Of a DNA stretch of 64,000 nt, positions 1 through 11,102 are shown piece by piece. Within the stretch, counting starts at the first letter, position 1; the number at the start of each line of letters is the position of its first letter. Below the pieces are notes generated by a model that saw only the letters and a list, made by a program, of their open reading frames with translations, was not told where the DNA came from and did not search any database. Source of the stretch: Hydractinia symbiolongicarpus (Eukaryota > Cnidaria > Hydrozoa > Anthoathecata > Hydractiniidae); NCBI RefSeq assembly GCF_029227915.1, contig NC_079879.1, positions 15,252,001 through 15,316,000 on the forward strand, written 5' to 3'. The position numbers and the translations under genes were made by a program.

Positions 1-458
1 CGCGACGTCAATAATCTTATATAATAATACGGTGCTGCTATAGGCTAAATTATAGCTTTTTACATGTTTAAACCGTCTCTGTTGGAAAAATGGACATTTG
101 CGTCAACGGCCATTTCTTTTTTTTTGATAGAATTTCTATTTTGTCTCAAAGATTATGTGGATGGTTGTAGAAGTAAAGAAAGTTAGAAGTAGAAAATAAA
201 GGCTAGAGTTTGAAGTTGATTTGAAATCACAGATAGTAAGAACTTTGATATTTGTAGACGTTTGGTTTTTATGTGGCTGGAGCAAGCAGGCTTCCTTTTT
301 TTCAGCAAAAGCCACCCACCCAAAAGCCTCAAATTCTTAAAGTAGCCCTTTTATAGACTTTTTGGTCCATAATTAATGTGTGCCCTGGCGTGTAACTAAT
401 GTATTTGTCCTAAAATTCAAAGTGCTACATAAAGCTGTTAGCTGACTAACAAACGGAA
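1..458. other. No gene seen
   Basis: AT-rich non-coding sequence leading into the minisatellite. I see no open frame, splice-site pair or recognisable repeat end here. Confidence 0.6.
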
Positions 459-1523
459 AACTTTGTAGTATTCAGTAATACACTGTAATACTTTGTAGTA
501 TTCAGTAATACACTGTAACACCTTGTATTATTCGGTAATACACTGTAATACTTTGTAGTATTCAGTAATACACTGTAATACCCTGTAGTATTCAGTAATA
601 CACTGTAATACCTTGTAGTATTCAGTAATACACTGTAATACCTTGTAGTATTCAGTAATACACTGTAATACTTTGTAGCATTCAGTAATACACTGTAATA
701 CTTTGTAGTATTCAGTAATACACTGTAATACTTTGTAGCATTCAGTAATACACTGTAATACTTTGTAGCATTCAGTAATACACTGTAATACTTTGTAGTA
801 TTCAGTAATACACTGTAATACTTTGTAGCATTCAGTAATACACTGTAATACTTTGTAGCGTTCAGTAATACACTGTAATACTTTGTAGTATTCAGTAATA
901 CACTGTAATACTTTGTAGCATTCAGTAATACACTGTATTACCTTGTAGTATTCAGTAATACACTGTAATACCTTGTAGTATTCGGTAATAGACTGTAATA
1001 TCCTGTAGTATTCAGTAATACACTGTAATACTTTGTAGTATTCAGAAATACACTGTAATACCTTGTAGTATTCGGTAATACACTGTAATACCTTGTAGTA
1101 TTCGGTAATACACTGTAATACCCTGTAGTATTCAGTAATACACAGTAATACCTTGTAGTATTCGGTAATACACTGTAATACCCTGTAGCATTCAGTAATA
1201 CACAGTAATACCTTGTAGTATTCGGTAATACACTGTAATACTTTGTAGTATTCAGTAATACACTGTAATACCTTGTAGTATTCGGTAATACACTGTAATA
1301 CCCTGTAGTATTCCGTAATACACTGTAATACCTTGTAGTATTCGGTAATACACTGTAATACCCTGTAGTATTCAGTAATACACTGTAATACTTTGTAGCA
1401 TTCGGTAATGCACTGTAATACCTTGTAGTATTCAGTAATACACTGTAATACTTAGTAATATACTGTAATACCTTGTAGTATTCAGTAATACACTGTAATA
1501 CTTTGTAGTAGTCAGTAATACGC
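459..1523. repeat. 30-bp minisatellite, about 35 units
   Basis: A head-to-tail array whose consensus unit is CACTGTAATA + CTTTGTAGTA + TTCAGTAATA. Units differ mainly in CTTTG/CCTTG/CCCTG, GTAGTA/GTAGCA and TTCAG/TTCGG. One unit near 1441-1460 is shortened to 20 bp. Within each unit CTGTAATAC can pair with GTATTCAG (8 bp, one bulged T) around a 6-nt loop, so every unit can form a small hairpin. From about 1061 to 1380 two variants alternate, giving a 60-bp higher-order period. No coding function is apparent. Confidence 0.97.
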
Positions 1524-1658
1524 TACCTTTCCCACTGTTTCGCTAAGCACTTGCGCTGCTAACCGCACCCTCATCACACGTTAGGGGTTTAAATTAATGT
1601 GATCATTGGTTAACTTTGGAAGCATCTTTAGACCACAGTCTAAATCTTGATAGTAAAA

Positions 1659-3064
1659 TTAAGATATATGAGACCATAGGATGAAAAAACCACTATTCCA
1701 CATGAACCGTGTTGCACGACCAGCACCAGAGTTTGAAAGACAATTCCATGTGGTTTTGATCAAATGTGGTACATCAGCAAAAAAGTAAATGAATCGACCA
1801 TCACGAGCAAAAAGAATTTTTGTACGATGCACAACGTTTTTTCCACCATTACCATCAAGATTTTTGTGCATTCTAAAGAATTTTCTGTTGGGTGAGGCAC
1901 CATCAGCAGTAGCTGCTATTACTTTCAAATTGATATTTTTAAGAATGTTGACAGCCTTCCAAAATATGGGGAAAATTTGAAATGATGTTGCACCTGTTGT
2001 AGCAAAAGTTGCAAGACTGAAGGAAAGAGGATTCACAACACTTTTTACAAGAAAAATCAAAACATGTGTAGCAAGTTCTTTAACATCACTCAATGTAGCA
2101 TAGTTAACACTTACATCTCCTAAATCTACATATCCAATTAGCTCCCCAGTGTGCTTATCCCATACGACATCGTGCTGCACCTTCATTTCTGCAAACAAAA
2201 TTGTTACATAACGTTCTGGAGAATAAAATAATTCCGTTTTTTTTCTTAGTTCCCTTACAATTTCATGATTAAATCCTCTTTGTGGTCGTATATAGTTTCG
2301 TTAATCTCTCAATGTTATTAAACTTGGAATGATTAATATGCCAGAACCAGTTTTGCTGTCATAGCGAAGATTAGAATAAGTAGATGATGATTTAGCAGCT
2401 AGAGATAGGCAGTATTCTATTATCATAGGATGGTAGCGAACACTATTCGCACATGAAGAATTGATATATTTTTGTTGTTCCTCCCAAAAAAGCTTCATGA
2501 AATGAGGGACTTTTTGTTTATCGCATTCATTGAACAAAGAAACTTCTTTGCTTTGCATTTCTAAGGCAACTTTCTTTCATTCAATTCTGACTTTAATTTT
2601 TTACAATATAAACGCTTTTGTTGTAATGCAAGGCTAACTTTTTGTTGAGATGTGTTTTTAAGAGGTGCATGCAGTTTTGCAGGTTCCAATAAGTTAACTT
2701 TTTTCCTATTTTCCTCATATATAAATTTAAATTCATGACTTTGACAAAGTGAACAAGGACTTGGATTGGTAATGAGAAGTTTACACGAGTTATAGCGACA
2801 AGCTATAGCAGTCAGGACACCGACCAACTTACATTTCCAATATTGATCCTCTCTGAAATGTCTTTCACATATGAACAGTTGTGTAGAAGAAATCCTTTTC
2901 TTTAATACATCGTCAATTACACGATCTTTTGTAATGATATTTATCAATTCACCTCTCCACTTCTTATTCACTTCGTTATTGGGAAGAGGGACTTTAAATA
3001 TACTTTTATCTTTGTGTCTACGGGACGTTGGAAAGTAAAGTATCGAGCAGTTTGCACCAGGCAT
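1659..3064 (-). pseudogene. P element-like transposase with THAP domain, broken
   Basis: Read from 3064 downward, the N-terminal block (3064-2561) resembles a THAP DNA-binding domain: it starts MPGANCS and carries the C-x2-H pair as CERH followed by F. The second Cys of the C2CH zinc site appears replaced (CSILYF where C-x2-4-C is expected). A one-base frameshift near 2560 leads into 2558-2301. An in-frame TAA at 2301-2303 interrupts the block TLRD..RNY, and the frame then continues to 1659. The last part contains ATADGASPNRKFFRMHK and FFADVPHLIKTTWNCLSNSG, typical of the RNase H-like core of P element/THAP9-type transposases. It ends early after LWSHIS. No terminal repeats were found, so this is a dead fragment. 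Confidence 0.85.
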
Positions 3065-3248
3065 ATCATTTTATATATATATAATAAAAAACAAAATCAA
3101 AATGCAGTAATACACATGCTCTCTCCGGCCATTTTGAACTTTTCTGTGCCCTATTGGAAGTTTGGGCGCTAGCGCGGCCGTTTACTAATAAGTGAGAACA
3201 ATGCGCTATTGTTTGTCACCACACTATCTGTTTTTCTTATGACTATGT

Positions 3249-3510
3249 TTTCACCTTGCAAACTAGCTACATATTTTTTAGTGAGACAAATTATTATTAT
3301 TCGAAAATACATGTGAAAATATTATGCGAAAAAACATAGAAAAAAATTGTTGTCGTAACACCCTCCTCCGTTGTTATATTTTATTATTTTTTTGTTGTTC
3401 CGACCATACATTCTCGATAAAATTATTTTTATTTTGCCGACCGACCGTAAGTTACTATCGACTTCGCCTGTAGAACAACTAATTAAATTGGAATCGCCTA
3501 AACAGTCAAT
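3249..3510 (+). repeat. Dispersed repeat, copy 1 (inverted match at 22,062-22,286)
   Basis: About 250 bp here match, in inverse orientation, a stretch 19 kb away inside an intron of the Ki-67-like gene. Shared landmarks are ACACCCTCCTCCGTTGTTA, the CATACATTCTCGATAAAATT stretch, and GTAGAACAACTAATTAAATTG. A shorter related piece (GTAGAAC...GGAGTCGCCTAA) lies at 23,188-23,232, just upstream of the Harbinger-type fragment, so this may be a non-autonomous Harbinger relative. That link is inference. Confidence 0.75.
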
Positions 3511-4186
3511 CAGTGAATGATATTGTTTTTTTGGAAAAATATAAAATGCACAAAACAAGTCCTTCTCCCCTTTTTACACATGTGCACTTTGAAGGCGGGA
3601 TGAAAGTACAGAACAATTTTATAACAACAAAATAAAAATTAGGAAGATCCGGGATATGAATTTACTTAGCTAAAGATTGTATGTGAGTTTTTTTTCTCTG
3701 GCTTGATTATTCATGAACATCATATAGAGCTCCATTAGCAACAAAATACAAAATTTTTAATGCAAACATAGGTTTGAGAAATAAATCCGTATATATTATA
3801 AACAAAATAAGGCTGAATTACATATGTGGCATGAAAGATAAAAATGAAATTGAAGCCATTGACAGCTTTTTGGGGAAGTGTGTAGTAAGGAATTAAGATG
3901 GATTGGTAACAGTCACTTGATTTATGTCAAAGAAGGTCACAAGCGTAGAAAGTCAGCAAACCACAAAATTGTTGAACTAAAAACGGATAAGATGAGGTTT
4001 ACGACCAACGACTCCATGTAAAACATGCCATAGAAGTGTGGGGACCATTCATCATTGAACTATTCTGCTCATTTAAAATAGATGTGTTTGACTCCATGAC
4101 GTAGATAGATTCTCAGTATTGGATAGACGAACGAGAGAACGGACGAGACTCCATCAAGCTATTGAGCAAAATATTTAAAGTGTCAC
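3511..4186. other. No gene seen
   Basis: AT-rich spacer between the dispersed repeat and the hAT-like fragment, with only short stop-rich frames. Confidence 0.5.
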
Positions 4187-4477
4187 TTGAAGCATCTGGC
4201 TTCGAATAAAAAACAGGGCTTATTGAATGGCAATAATTGCAAATCACTGTTAATTCTCTACTTTGAAACATCAAAACATTGTGGAAAAGGTTGTTCATTT
4301 ATCGCAAAAACAAAAATTCCAAGTATTTTTAAATTAGCTGAGTTGTGTTGGTCTTTGTCAAATTCTGCAGTCAAAAGAATTTTCAGCAATTTAACAACCC
4401 TTCCCTCAAATCGAAGATTGCGCATAAAGCATTCAACCATGGAGGATGTCTCTATGTCTCTTAATAAGCGGCAATGA
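4187..4477 (+). pseudogene. hAT-type transposase C-terminal fragment
   Basis: A 96-codon frame whose second half resembles the hAT dimerisation region: FKLAELCWSLSNSAVKRIFS, then a stretch with LPSNRRLRIKHSTMEDVS. In hAT transposases this region follows the pattern LA..ll.lp.SnA..ERvFS....i.. .R..l. Here the Glu before the Arg is replaced by Lys. No catalytic core or terminal repeats are visible nearby, so it is a relic. The match is modest, and a chance frame remains possible. Confidence 0.45.
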
Positions 4478-4831
4478 CGCTTTGTGGACTGATACTGAGA
4501 GGGTCGATATTTTGCATGCAGCGTTAAGTAGCTATTTGAAAAAGCATAGAACCATTGCAATGGAATAGAATTTCAGCAACATCAAAAGAAGATGAGCGTC
4601 CAATTGTTATCACCTACTAAAAATCAGCAGAAAGTGTGGATGAGAAATAAAATTGATAGCAGTGGTGAAACCGATATGGATTCTTATGTTAGCAGTGACA
4701 GCATCGACAGTGATGCTTGATACCTTTGTTCGTTTTTACTTTGTTGTTATATTATCCCAACATTGCATGACCATAATGTGCTCATTTAGGATGGATTTAA
4801 TTAAACATAACGAACATCATTCAAAAGCTGT

Positions 4832-4929
4832 ACACCTGTGTTAGCACAACAATTAAGCAGACAAATGGACATATTATATTACACCTGTGTTAGCACAACA
4901 ATTAAGCAGACAAATGGACATATTATATT
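4832..4929. repeat. 49-bp tandem duplication
   Basis: Two perfect adjacent copies of a 49-bp unit that starts ACACCTGTGTTAGCACAAC and ends ATATTATATT (4832-4880 and 4881-4929). The identity suggests a recent slippage or unequal crossover event. Confidence 0.95.
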
Positions 4930-4930
4930 A

Positions 4931-5284
4931 GGAGTTATATAATTAACACCCAAAAATTTCAGCAGATAAAATTTCGGCGGAAAAACTTCGGCGGAAATTT
5001 TTACATTTTTTCCAATTTCGGACGAAAAAATTGCGGATAGATTTTATAATGTAGGAAAAATTATCAGATTAAAAAATGTTACTTGTTTGACAACAAGAGA
5101 TTTTATTTTATTGCATTTTTAAATTAGATGACCTAGACATTGTACAAAGCTACACATAGGGACAAAAATAAAACATTAAACTGTTTTTGGTAATCAAAAT
5201 GCTTTTGCAATAACCCAAATCGGTTTAAGGTTTACAGTTTAACAAATATTAACAATAATCGATCTTAGCTTTCTGTGTTCTAAT
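4931..5284. other. No gene seen
   Basis: AT-rich spacer with repeated TTTCGGCGGAAAA-like words near 4965-5000. Nothing coding is recognised. Confidence 0.5.
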
Positions 5285-7140
5285 CTAGGTCAGCAAACGG
5301 ATCTTCATTTGGCAATTCTTGAGTGATCGCCTCAGTGATGCCAGCACTTTCAAACCCATTCACTATCATTTCTCTATTATTTCTGAGATGGTCATATAAA
5401 CCAAGAAGCCAGCGTCCATGGATGGGCTTTATGATGGACAATTACAATGGAACGTTCATTTCATAAACTTCGATTCCCTGGTCAAGTTGTTTCTTTACTT
5501 TATCTGCATACGATAGCTCAAATTTCTCCTTTAAGAAGCATTTCGCAACAGAATTCACTGTAAGATCTAATGGTTGAAAGTAGTTAGTCATGTTATTTGG
5601 CACATAAACCATGACACAGTCATTTTCCTCAACAAATTCCTTTATATTTGCAGTGGGTTTTCCAGCAAAAACGTTGTATATCAGCAAAGATTTTTGATCA
5701 TCAGGTAGGCAAAGATCGTGTTTCTTTTTCTTCAAGTAAGGGAAGATAACCTTTTCTAACAATTACTTAGCTTTTTCCTTGTTACTCCAATGGTTTGAAG
5801 TAAATGTTACATCGAAGTCATTTGGAAAATTTACATCTTTAGGAAGACAGCGGGGTGTTTTCCCTTCATAAATTAGCTGCATTGGAAGGAAGTCGCCTGT
5901 CATTGAAACAGCAAACGTTCCCGTTATTTGCTTCTTTTTTCCCTTTCCTTGTAATGGTACAGATTTAGCGCCTTTTTCATGTAAAGTGCTGTTACCAGTA
6001 ACAACGTACGGCAAAGGAGTTTGGTCAAAGGTAATTATTAATTTGTTAAAGGTTACCTCCCGCGGAAAATCAAGTTGAGCTCATATGAAAGTTCTTTGAA
6101 AGTTCTCTAGAAATCTTTTTATTTTTTTGAAAAATCTTTATTCGTTCTCGAGATATTTGTCTTAAAAGTTGTGCTAATTATGCGAAATTATGACGTCATG
6201 AGTATGCATTGAGGATAATTATGGTAACTAAATAATAAAATTTATGTAAAATGTATATATCTATATGGCTTGTAAAAAATGTTAAATTAACCCCTTGCAG
6301 AGCATACATAATTAGTGAATCTTCCTAGTCTAAAAAACCCCAATCAAGAATTTCAAATACAATATTTAAATTCCTAGACAACCTTTCAAGCTCTTTCATA
6401 TGCAATTAACTTTATTTTTCGCGGGAGGTAACCTTTAGGCATTATGCGCCAGTTGCAGTTGACGAATCTTGCACTTTGTTTCTGATAAAAGCGCTGGTGC
6501 TCCAGGAATTCTGGCAGTGGTAACGATATGTCGCGTCATCTTCCGTCCGAAGGTGTCCATTCGGTACAAAACCGTTTTCGCCCAATCATTTGATAAGGAC
6601 AAATGTCCTCCATTTTCAACAAGTAGGGTTCTATCGTTAGCCTAGACAATTCCTCTTGCAACAGCGTTGATGATGGAAGAGGTGACAGATGCTCCTCTTA
6701 ACGCACTGATAGTCTTAGCGCACTGATAGTATCTATTGTCTTTTTCATAATTTCTTCTGGAAGCAATGTTGGTCTACCCCTGTTTTTCATGATAATTCCT
6801 TCGGAAAGATCAGTACCCTTTCTTGTGCTCTGTGTAAGCTTTTTTAAAATCAGTAATGGATTGCTTTGTCAAACGCGGATACTTTGTAGAAAGTAATCGG
6901 AGCGTGCTGGCATTTCCATTTTTTGCGGCATGTTCGCCAATTTCAAGCCGTTGTTGTGGTGTCCAGACACAATACTTTTTTCCTTTTTCTCCCTTTGTCT
7001 TGTACCTTTTTTGGTTCTTTAGAAACTTCTTTTGTTTCCTGACCCATCAATTTGGAGGAAACTGACGTAGTAACACGAGCAGCATCTGTTGGAAGTGTTT
7101 GAAAATAATTTAACAACGACATATTTTTTGTTCAGTCTGC
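5285..7140 (-). pseudogene. Pogo/Tigger-type DDE transposase, broken and interrupted
   Basis: Translating downward from about 7140 gives a helix-turn-helix-like start (TPQQRLEIGEHAAKNGNAS), then INAVARGIV and LVENGGHLSLSNDWAKTVL near 6690-6600, which are conserved in CENP-B/pogo-type transposases. After a 387-bp insertion (6049-6435) the DDE core continues: TFDQTPLPYV carries the first Asp, then GKGKKKQITGTFAVSMTGDF, PPLD-like FQPLDLTVN and LPNEDPFADLD at the end. In-frame stops sit at 6645 region (TAG after ARGIV), 5763-5765 and 5442-5444, and the frame slips near 6830. The family cuts and pastes at TA sites. This copy cannot make an intact protein. Confidence 0.85.
6049..6435. mobile_element. 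387-bp MITE with TA target duplication
   Basis: Both ends carry the inverted repeat AAGGTTACCTCCCGCG followed by RAAA. TA dinucleotides flank it at 6047-6048 and 6436-6437, as expected for Tc1/mariner-type insertion. It contains no coding frame and is inserted into the pogo-type transposase, whose reading continues on both sides. Confidence 0.85.
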
Positions 7141-7689
7141 TTCTTTTCGCTTCAGTTATCAAAGAATATAACAAACGTTCTTCAACAAAAATAATCTGCT
7201 CTCCTCCTTGTTGAATTATTTTTTTTCGCATTTGTTTTTGTATTTCATTTTTAATTGTTTCAATGGCACGTGCGTGGCATTGTTAAAAAAAGCTTGTGCT
7301 GCCGAGGAGTGCATAACACAGATGTATTCGAAACTGTTGTTCCTTTCAAACCAACTGATGTAAATATCGAGAGTTAAAAATGGAGTCAGTTCTGAGTTGC
7401 AAAATTGCAAGTCGTGGATGGAATTACTACCGAAAGAATACGTGGAAACGACCAAAAAAGAATGAGAGCGCATTTGCTGAAAAAGAAACAAACTCAACAG
7501 CCTTAGAAGATGATCCCTACTCCATCGCTTGGAAATAGAAAAACAACAGTAAAATAACTTGTGACGTAGTTGGACATGTTCCCAAGGAAATTTCATTTTA
7601 TTTCATGTCGAGAGGCGGCAAAGTAATTGGGCAAGTTTTGGAGAAACAATGTTATCCCTCTCCGATTCCTAAAGGGGAACTTGAAATAT
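7141..7689. other. No gene recognised
   Basis: This stretch contains stop-rich short frames on both strands. Nothing is recognised; it lies upstream of the pogo-type reading frame and may be its 5' untranslated part. Confidence 0.4.
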
Positions 7690-7915
7690 TATTGATGGTC
7701 ACATTTTAAAATAGCCGATGAAAACCGAAAATATATAGAGCGCTTGAAAGAAATTATATCCACTAACTATAATGTAGATTTTCCAGAAGGCATTGAAATT
7801 GATAATCAAGAGGTGTATATGAAAACTTTTCAGAGAGGACGAGCAATCGAGCGTTGCCAGTGATAGCGATGATGTTATTGATGACGAAACTGATGATGTA
7901 ATTTTTATTGATTAG
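7690..7915 (+). other. Coding-like stretch, unidentified
   Basis: One frame reads RKYIERLKEIISTNYNVDFP then GIEIDNQEVYMKTF. An adjacent frame, entered by a one-base shift near 7830, reads EDEQSSVASDSDDVIDDE and ends IFID followed by TAG at 7913-7915. The acidic, closed C-terminus and low stop density look like the end of a decayed protein gene. I do not recognise the family. Confidence 0.3.
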
Positions 7916-7937
7916 TTTCCAGATTACATACACATCG

Positions 7938-8620
7938 GGACCTTAAAAAAGTGTCCGCTATAGAGAGATGTCCGCTACATAGAGGTTCTTCCTAAAAATG
8001 AGCTCAAATTTCTATTGGGGCGTATTGAGACAATATATTGAAGTTATTCTACCTTTCTTTCAAAACTAAAACAATCTCAGGACTTGACAAAAAACATTGA
8101 GATATTGCTTCGTCTTTGCGAAGACAATTTAATATCTTCCACTTTGTCAATGAATCAAAGTTTTAATTAAAAGATAGACAAGTCGTGTTTATGTTTCTAT
8201 CCCACCTTTATTGCTCTATATAAATTATATTGACCGGGAAACGCGTTAACCGCGGAGGTGGATACGGCCTGGAAATCCCTGCAAGTTTTTATGGCCCTGA
8301 AAAAGCCATAAACTGGCTGAAAGATAACATACAAAAGATTAATATAAGAACATTGTTTTAAGTAAATATAAACAAATTCTTTACAAAAATTTATTTTGTA
8401 TGACCCATTCTTAAGCCTGTTCACTGTAGAGAGGTCAGTTCCAGGGGGTAATGTCAATCGGGACCTTGAAATGAAGTCCGTTATATAGAGGTGTCCGCTA
8501 CACGCTACAGGTTTTGTTATGAGAATTTGATCGTCGTTTCATCCGTTCCCAAAAAAAGTATCCTTTGTAGAGAGGTGTCCGCTCTAAAGGATGTCTGCTA
8601 TAAGGAGGTTTCACTGCATT
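7938..8620. repeat. Repeated TGTCCGCTATAGAGAG-type motifs
   Basis: The words GTCCGCTATAGAGAG, GTCCGCTACATAGAGG, GTCCGTTATATAGAGG, GTGTCCGCTACAC and ATGTCTGCTATAAGGAGG recur at 7938-7990 and 8456-8620, and the cluster ends in GTTTCACTG. From memory of the family, repeated motifs of this kind with a CAGTG-type tip occur at pogo/Tigger ends, so this may be the terminal region of the element whose transposase lies at 5285-7140. No TA duplication was found at the tip. Confidence 0.5.
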
Positions 8621-8725
8621 CCCCTATTTTTGTAGAGAAAAATGATATTTCCGAAATGGTAGCAAAAGAGATTTTTATGTCTACTCGCCGGATAAACTTT
8701 TTCGGATAATCTATCTTTGTTTTAG

Positions 8726-8876
8726 CTTTCGCTTTGAAGATATTTTCACTGAACGAGAAGTTGAAGCCTTGCAGGTTGAACTAGAAAGAATTATTACACG
8801 AGCCGTACATGCGAACTTAAAACATAAAAATATTGATCGTGCTCAAGTAAGAACGAGAAAACGAAAAAGGAGGTAG
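8726..8876 (+). other. Possible terminal exon, unidentified
   Basis: An acceptor-like TTTGTTTTAG precedes an open frame that reads FRFEDIFTEREVEALQVELE and ends RTRKRKRR before TAG (8874-8876). The amphipathic stretch and basic tail look protein-like. No upstream exon could be assigned and the family is not recognised. It could equally be a remnant of a transposon protein. Confidence 0.25.
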
Positions 8877-10148
8877 CACAGCGTGCAACGTTGTTTGATG
8901 CATTGGAAATGCTGTTGCAACTATTTTCCTGTGTTGCAGCAGAAAGAATAAAAAGGGAAAAAAAGCAGTGGAACATGTTGGAAATCGCTATAATGCTTGT
9001 GTAGACTATATAGAAAAGAAAGTACAGAATTTACTGTTTTTATTTTTATTGTTAATAAACCTTTTACGTTTTGTAAATGCAAAATACACACATTTCAATC
9101 AAAGCTTATATCTGGTTATCAATGCTAAGAATACAAGAGAAAGTATATACAGGATCATAAATAAATAGAAATCTAATTTGACCATTAAACTTTGTAAGAT
9201 TCACTCCATTTTTAAATGCACGTTGATAAAAAGTTAGGTGCATATGCTCGGTTCATGTTATAAACTGAAAGAAATTGTCATATTTTGGCACGGAGAGCCC
9301 TGCTAAAAAAAGTTAGAAAAAGTCACACAATTTCAACACTAGACATGCCTGACAAAGGTTATTCCACACCATTGAGGTCGCATGAACCTTATTGACCCAA
9401 ATCAAAACCTTACCAAACAAGTGTACATACATGCATATTCGTGTTAAAATCTGTTGGAGCAATACATCATACACAACCTTATTTATATGAATGATAAAAA
9501 TCAGAGCAGGATAGCATATTCTTATACATGTGTATTCTGTGAAAAGTGATTAAAAACTACAAAAGATGAAAGTTTTCAACTTTTAGAATTCCGTCCAATG
9601 GGAATTTTTCGTCTATTTGAACAAGTTGAGACCAGCCTTTAGAATGCCGCATCGCACAGATGTACTAAGGTTATTTACATAAGCATCAATATTTCTAAAA
9701 AACGGGTTTTTATATTACTGTTGAGACCGGCTGGACCTATTAGCAGATATCTCGACATGGTTCAAAAAACTTCATTTATGGCAGGAAAAGTGTGCGTATG
9801 CGCCAATATTGTCGCAAGCGATGTATAATTACCATTATCGCACGAGCTTTAAAGTTCCTATAAAAACAATGTTTTTGAGCCTCTGCGGTAGCACATCTCT
9901 AAAAAACATTTTAGTAGAGCAGACCTCGGACTATACAAAAAGTCTAGATTAGACTACCTGATCATTTCCACTTTTTTTTCCCAGATGGAACTTTTCCGCG
10001 TTATTTTTGCGCATGAAAAAGATATTTATTTGCAGAAAGAATGTTTCGTGTACCGAAATGCTGAAAATCCAGTCCGGCCGCCCAACTAGGCCAGCTCGCA
10101 CCAATTTGACAAAAAAATACCACCAGTGTCGCCATTACTTTTTATTAG
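8877..10148. other. No gene recognised
   Basis: More than 1.2 kb of AT-rich sequence with no convincing frame on either strand and no clear repeat ends. Confidence 0.5.
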
Positions 10149-10300
10149 GAAACTAAATCGCGAACTGCAAGCAATTCTAATGGAGATGTTTCTACTACAC
10201 GTGCTACGCGTTCTCGTCGTGTTTTTTTAAATAGAAACGGAGGAAAGAGCGAAGCAATAGGAGAACCCGGAGGAAAGAGCGAAGCAATAAGAGAACCTGT
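10149..10300 (+). pseudogene. Inverted partial copy of the last Ki-67-like exon
   Basis: From GAAACTAAATCGCGAACTGC onward this plus-strand stretch matches, with few differences, the first ~115 bp of the minus-strand exon starting at 12,290. It starts exactly at the exon edge and is preceded by AG, but the upstream sequence differs from the real intron. A 20-odd-base piece (GGAGGAAAGAGCGAAGCAAT) is doubled inside the copy. It is therefore a local inverted duplication or a retrocopied piece. No coding role is evident. Confidence 0.85.
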
Positions 10301-11102
10301 CTCGTCAGTAACATCGTTTTTTGGACCTCGCGAAAATTTATCAACTTAAGTCAAAGTAAAACTTTAGATAACTGATGTTATCCTCCACTCTATTGGATTT
10401 ATATATCAGAATAATTAAACTGGGAATGGACACAAAATATTTTTCAAGAAAAAAATTTTCGGCTACTGCAGTAAGATATTTTTAATAAAATTTTGCGTAT
10501 AGACATTTTTTGATCGCCAATTTTAATTTCGGGGGAAACAATTTTGAGTTTTGTGAAATGAATTAGGATTTGATTAATAAAGGTAAATACAAGTTAATTT
10601 AATGAATGAACAGGTATATTGTTTTTGTACAGTTTATCTTTTTAATCTTTGATTCGCGAAAATTCTGACATCAACAAACTTATATATCAATTGACACAAA
10701 ATAATTTTTTGGAGTGAAATTCGCTAGCGACCAAGTGGAATTTTTTCCCACTTAATTGTTCTGATGTCCTCGTGGCAAGAAAAATTATGCTGGGTCTCCT
10801 GGCTAGACATGCAAGACAAAAACCTCAGACGATAAAAGAATACAACCTACATATACATATACACACACATTATATTGTTACATATGAAGAATACACATAT
10901 GTTGAAACTGGTTTATGTACAAAATATAACACCTGATCTCATAGATATAGCAACTGTTTGGATATTAGAATATGAATAATCAAATTACCAGAAATGAGTC
11001 TAAAACGCTTAAAAGAATTATTTAAAATTACATTCAGACAAGTAAAAGTACAAATAAAATATATACTGCGCTAAAAAACTTGAAAAGATATATTCATGAT
11101 CC
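10301..11102. other. Region downstream of the Ki-67-like gene
   Basis: AT-rich sequence following the stop codon of the minus-strand gene. It probably includes its 3' untranslated region. No canonical polyadenylation signal could be fixed with confidence, and no other gene is seen. Confidence 0.4.

Noticed and set aside
459-1523. CRISPR-like array
   Set aside because: The 30-bp units are directly adjacent with no unique spacers, in a eukaryotic context. It is a minisatellite.
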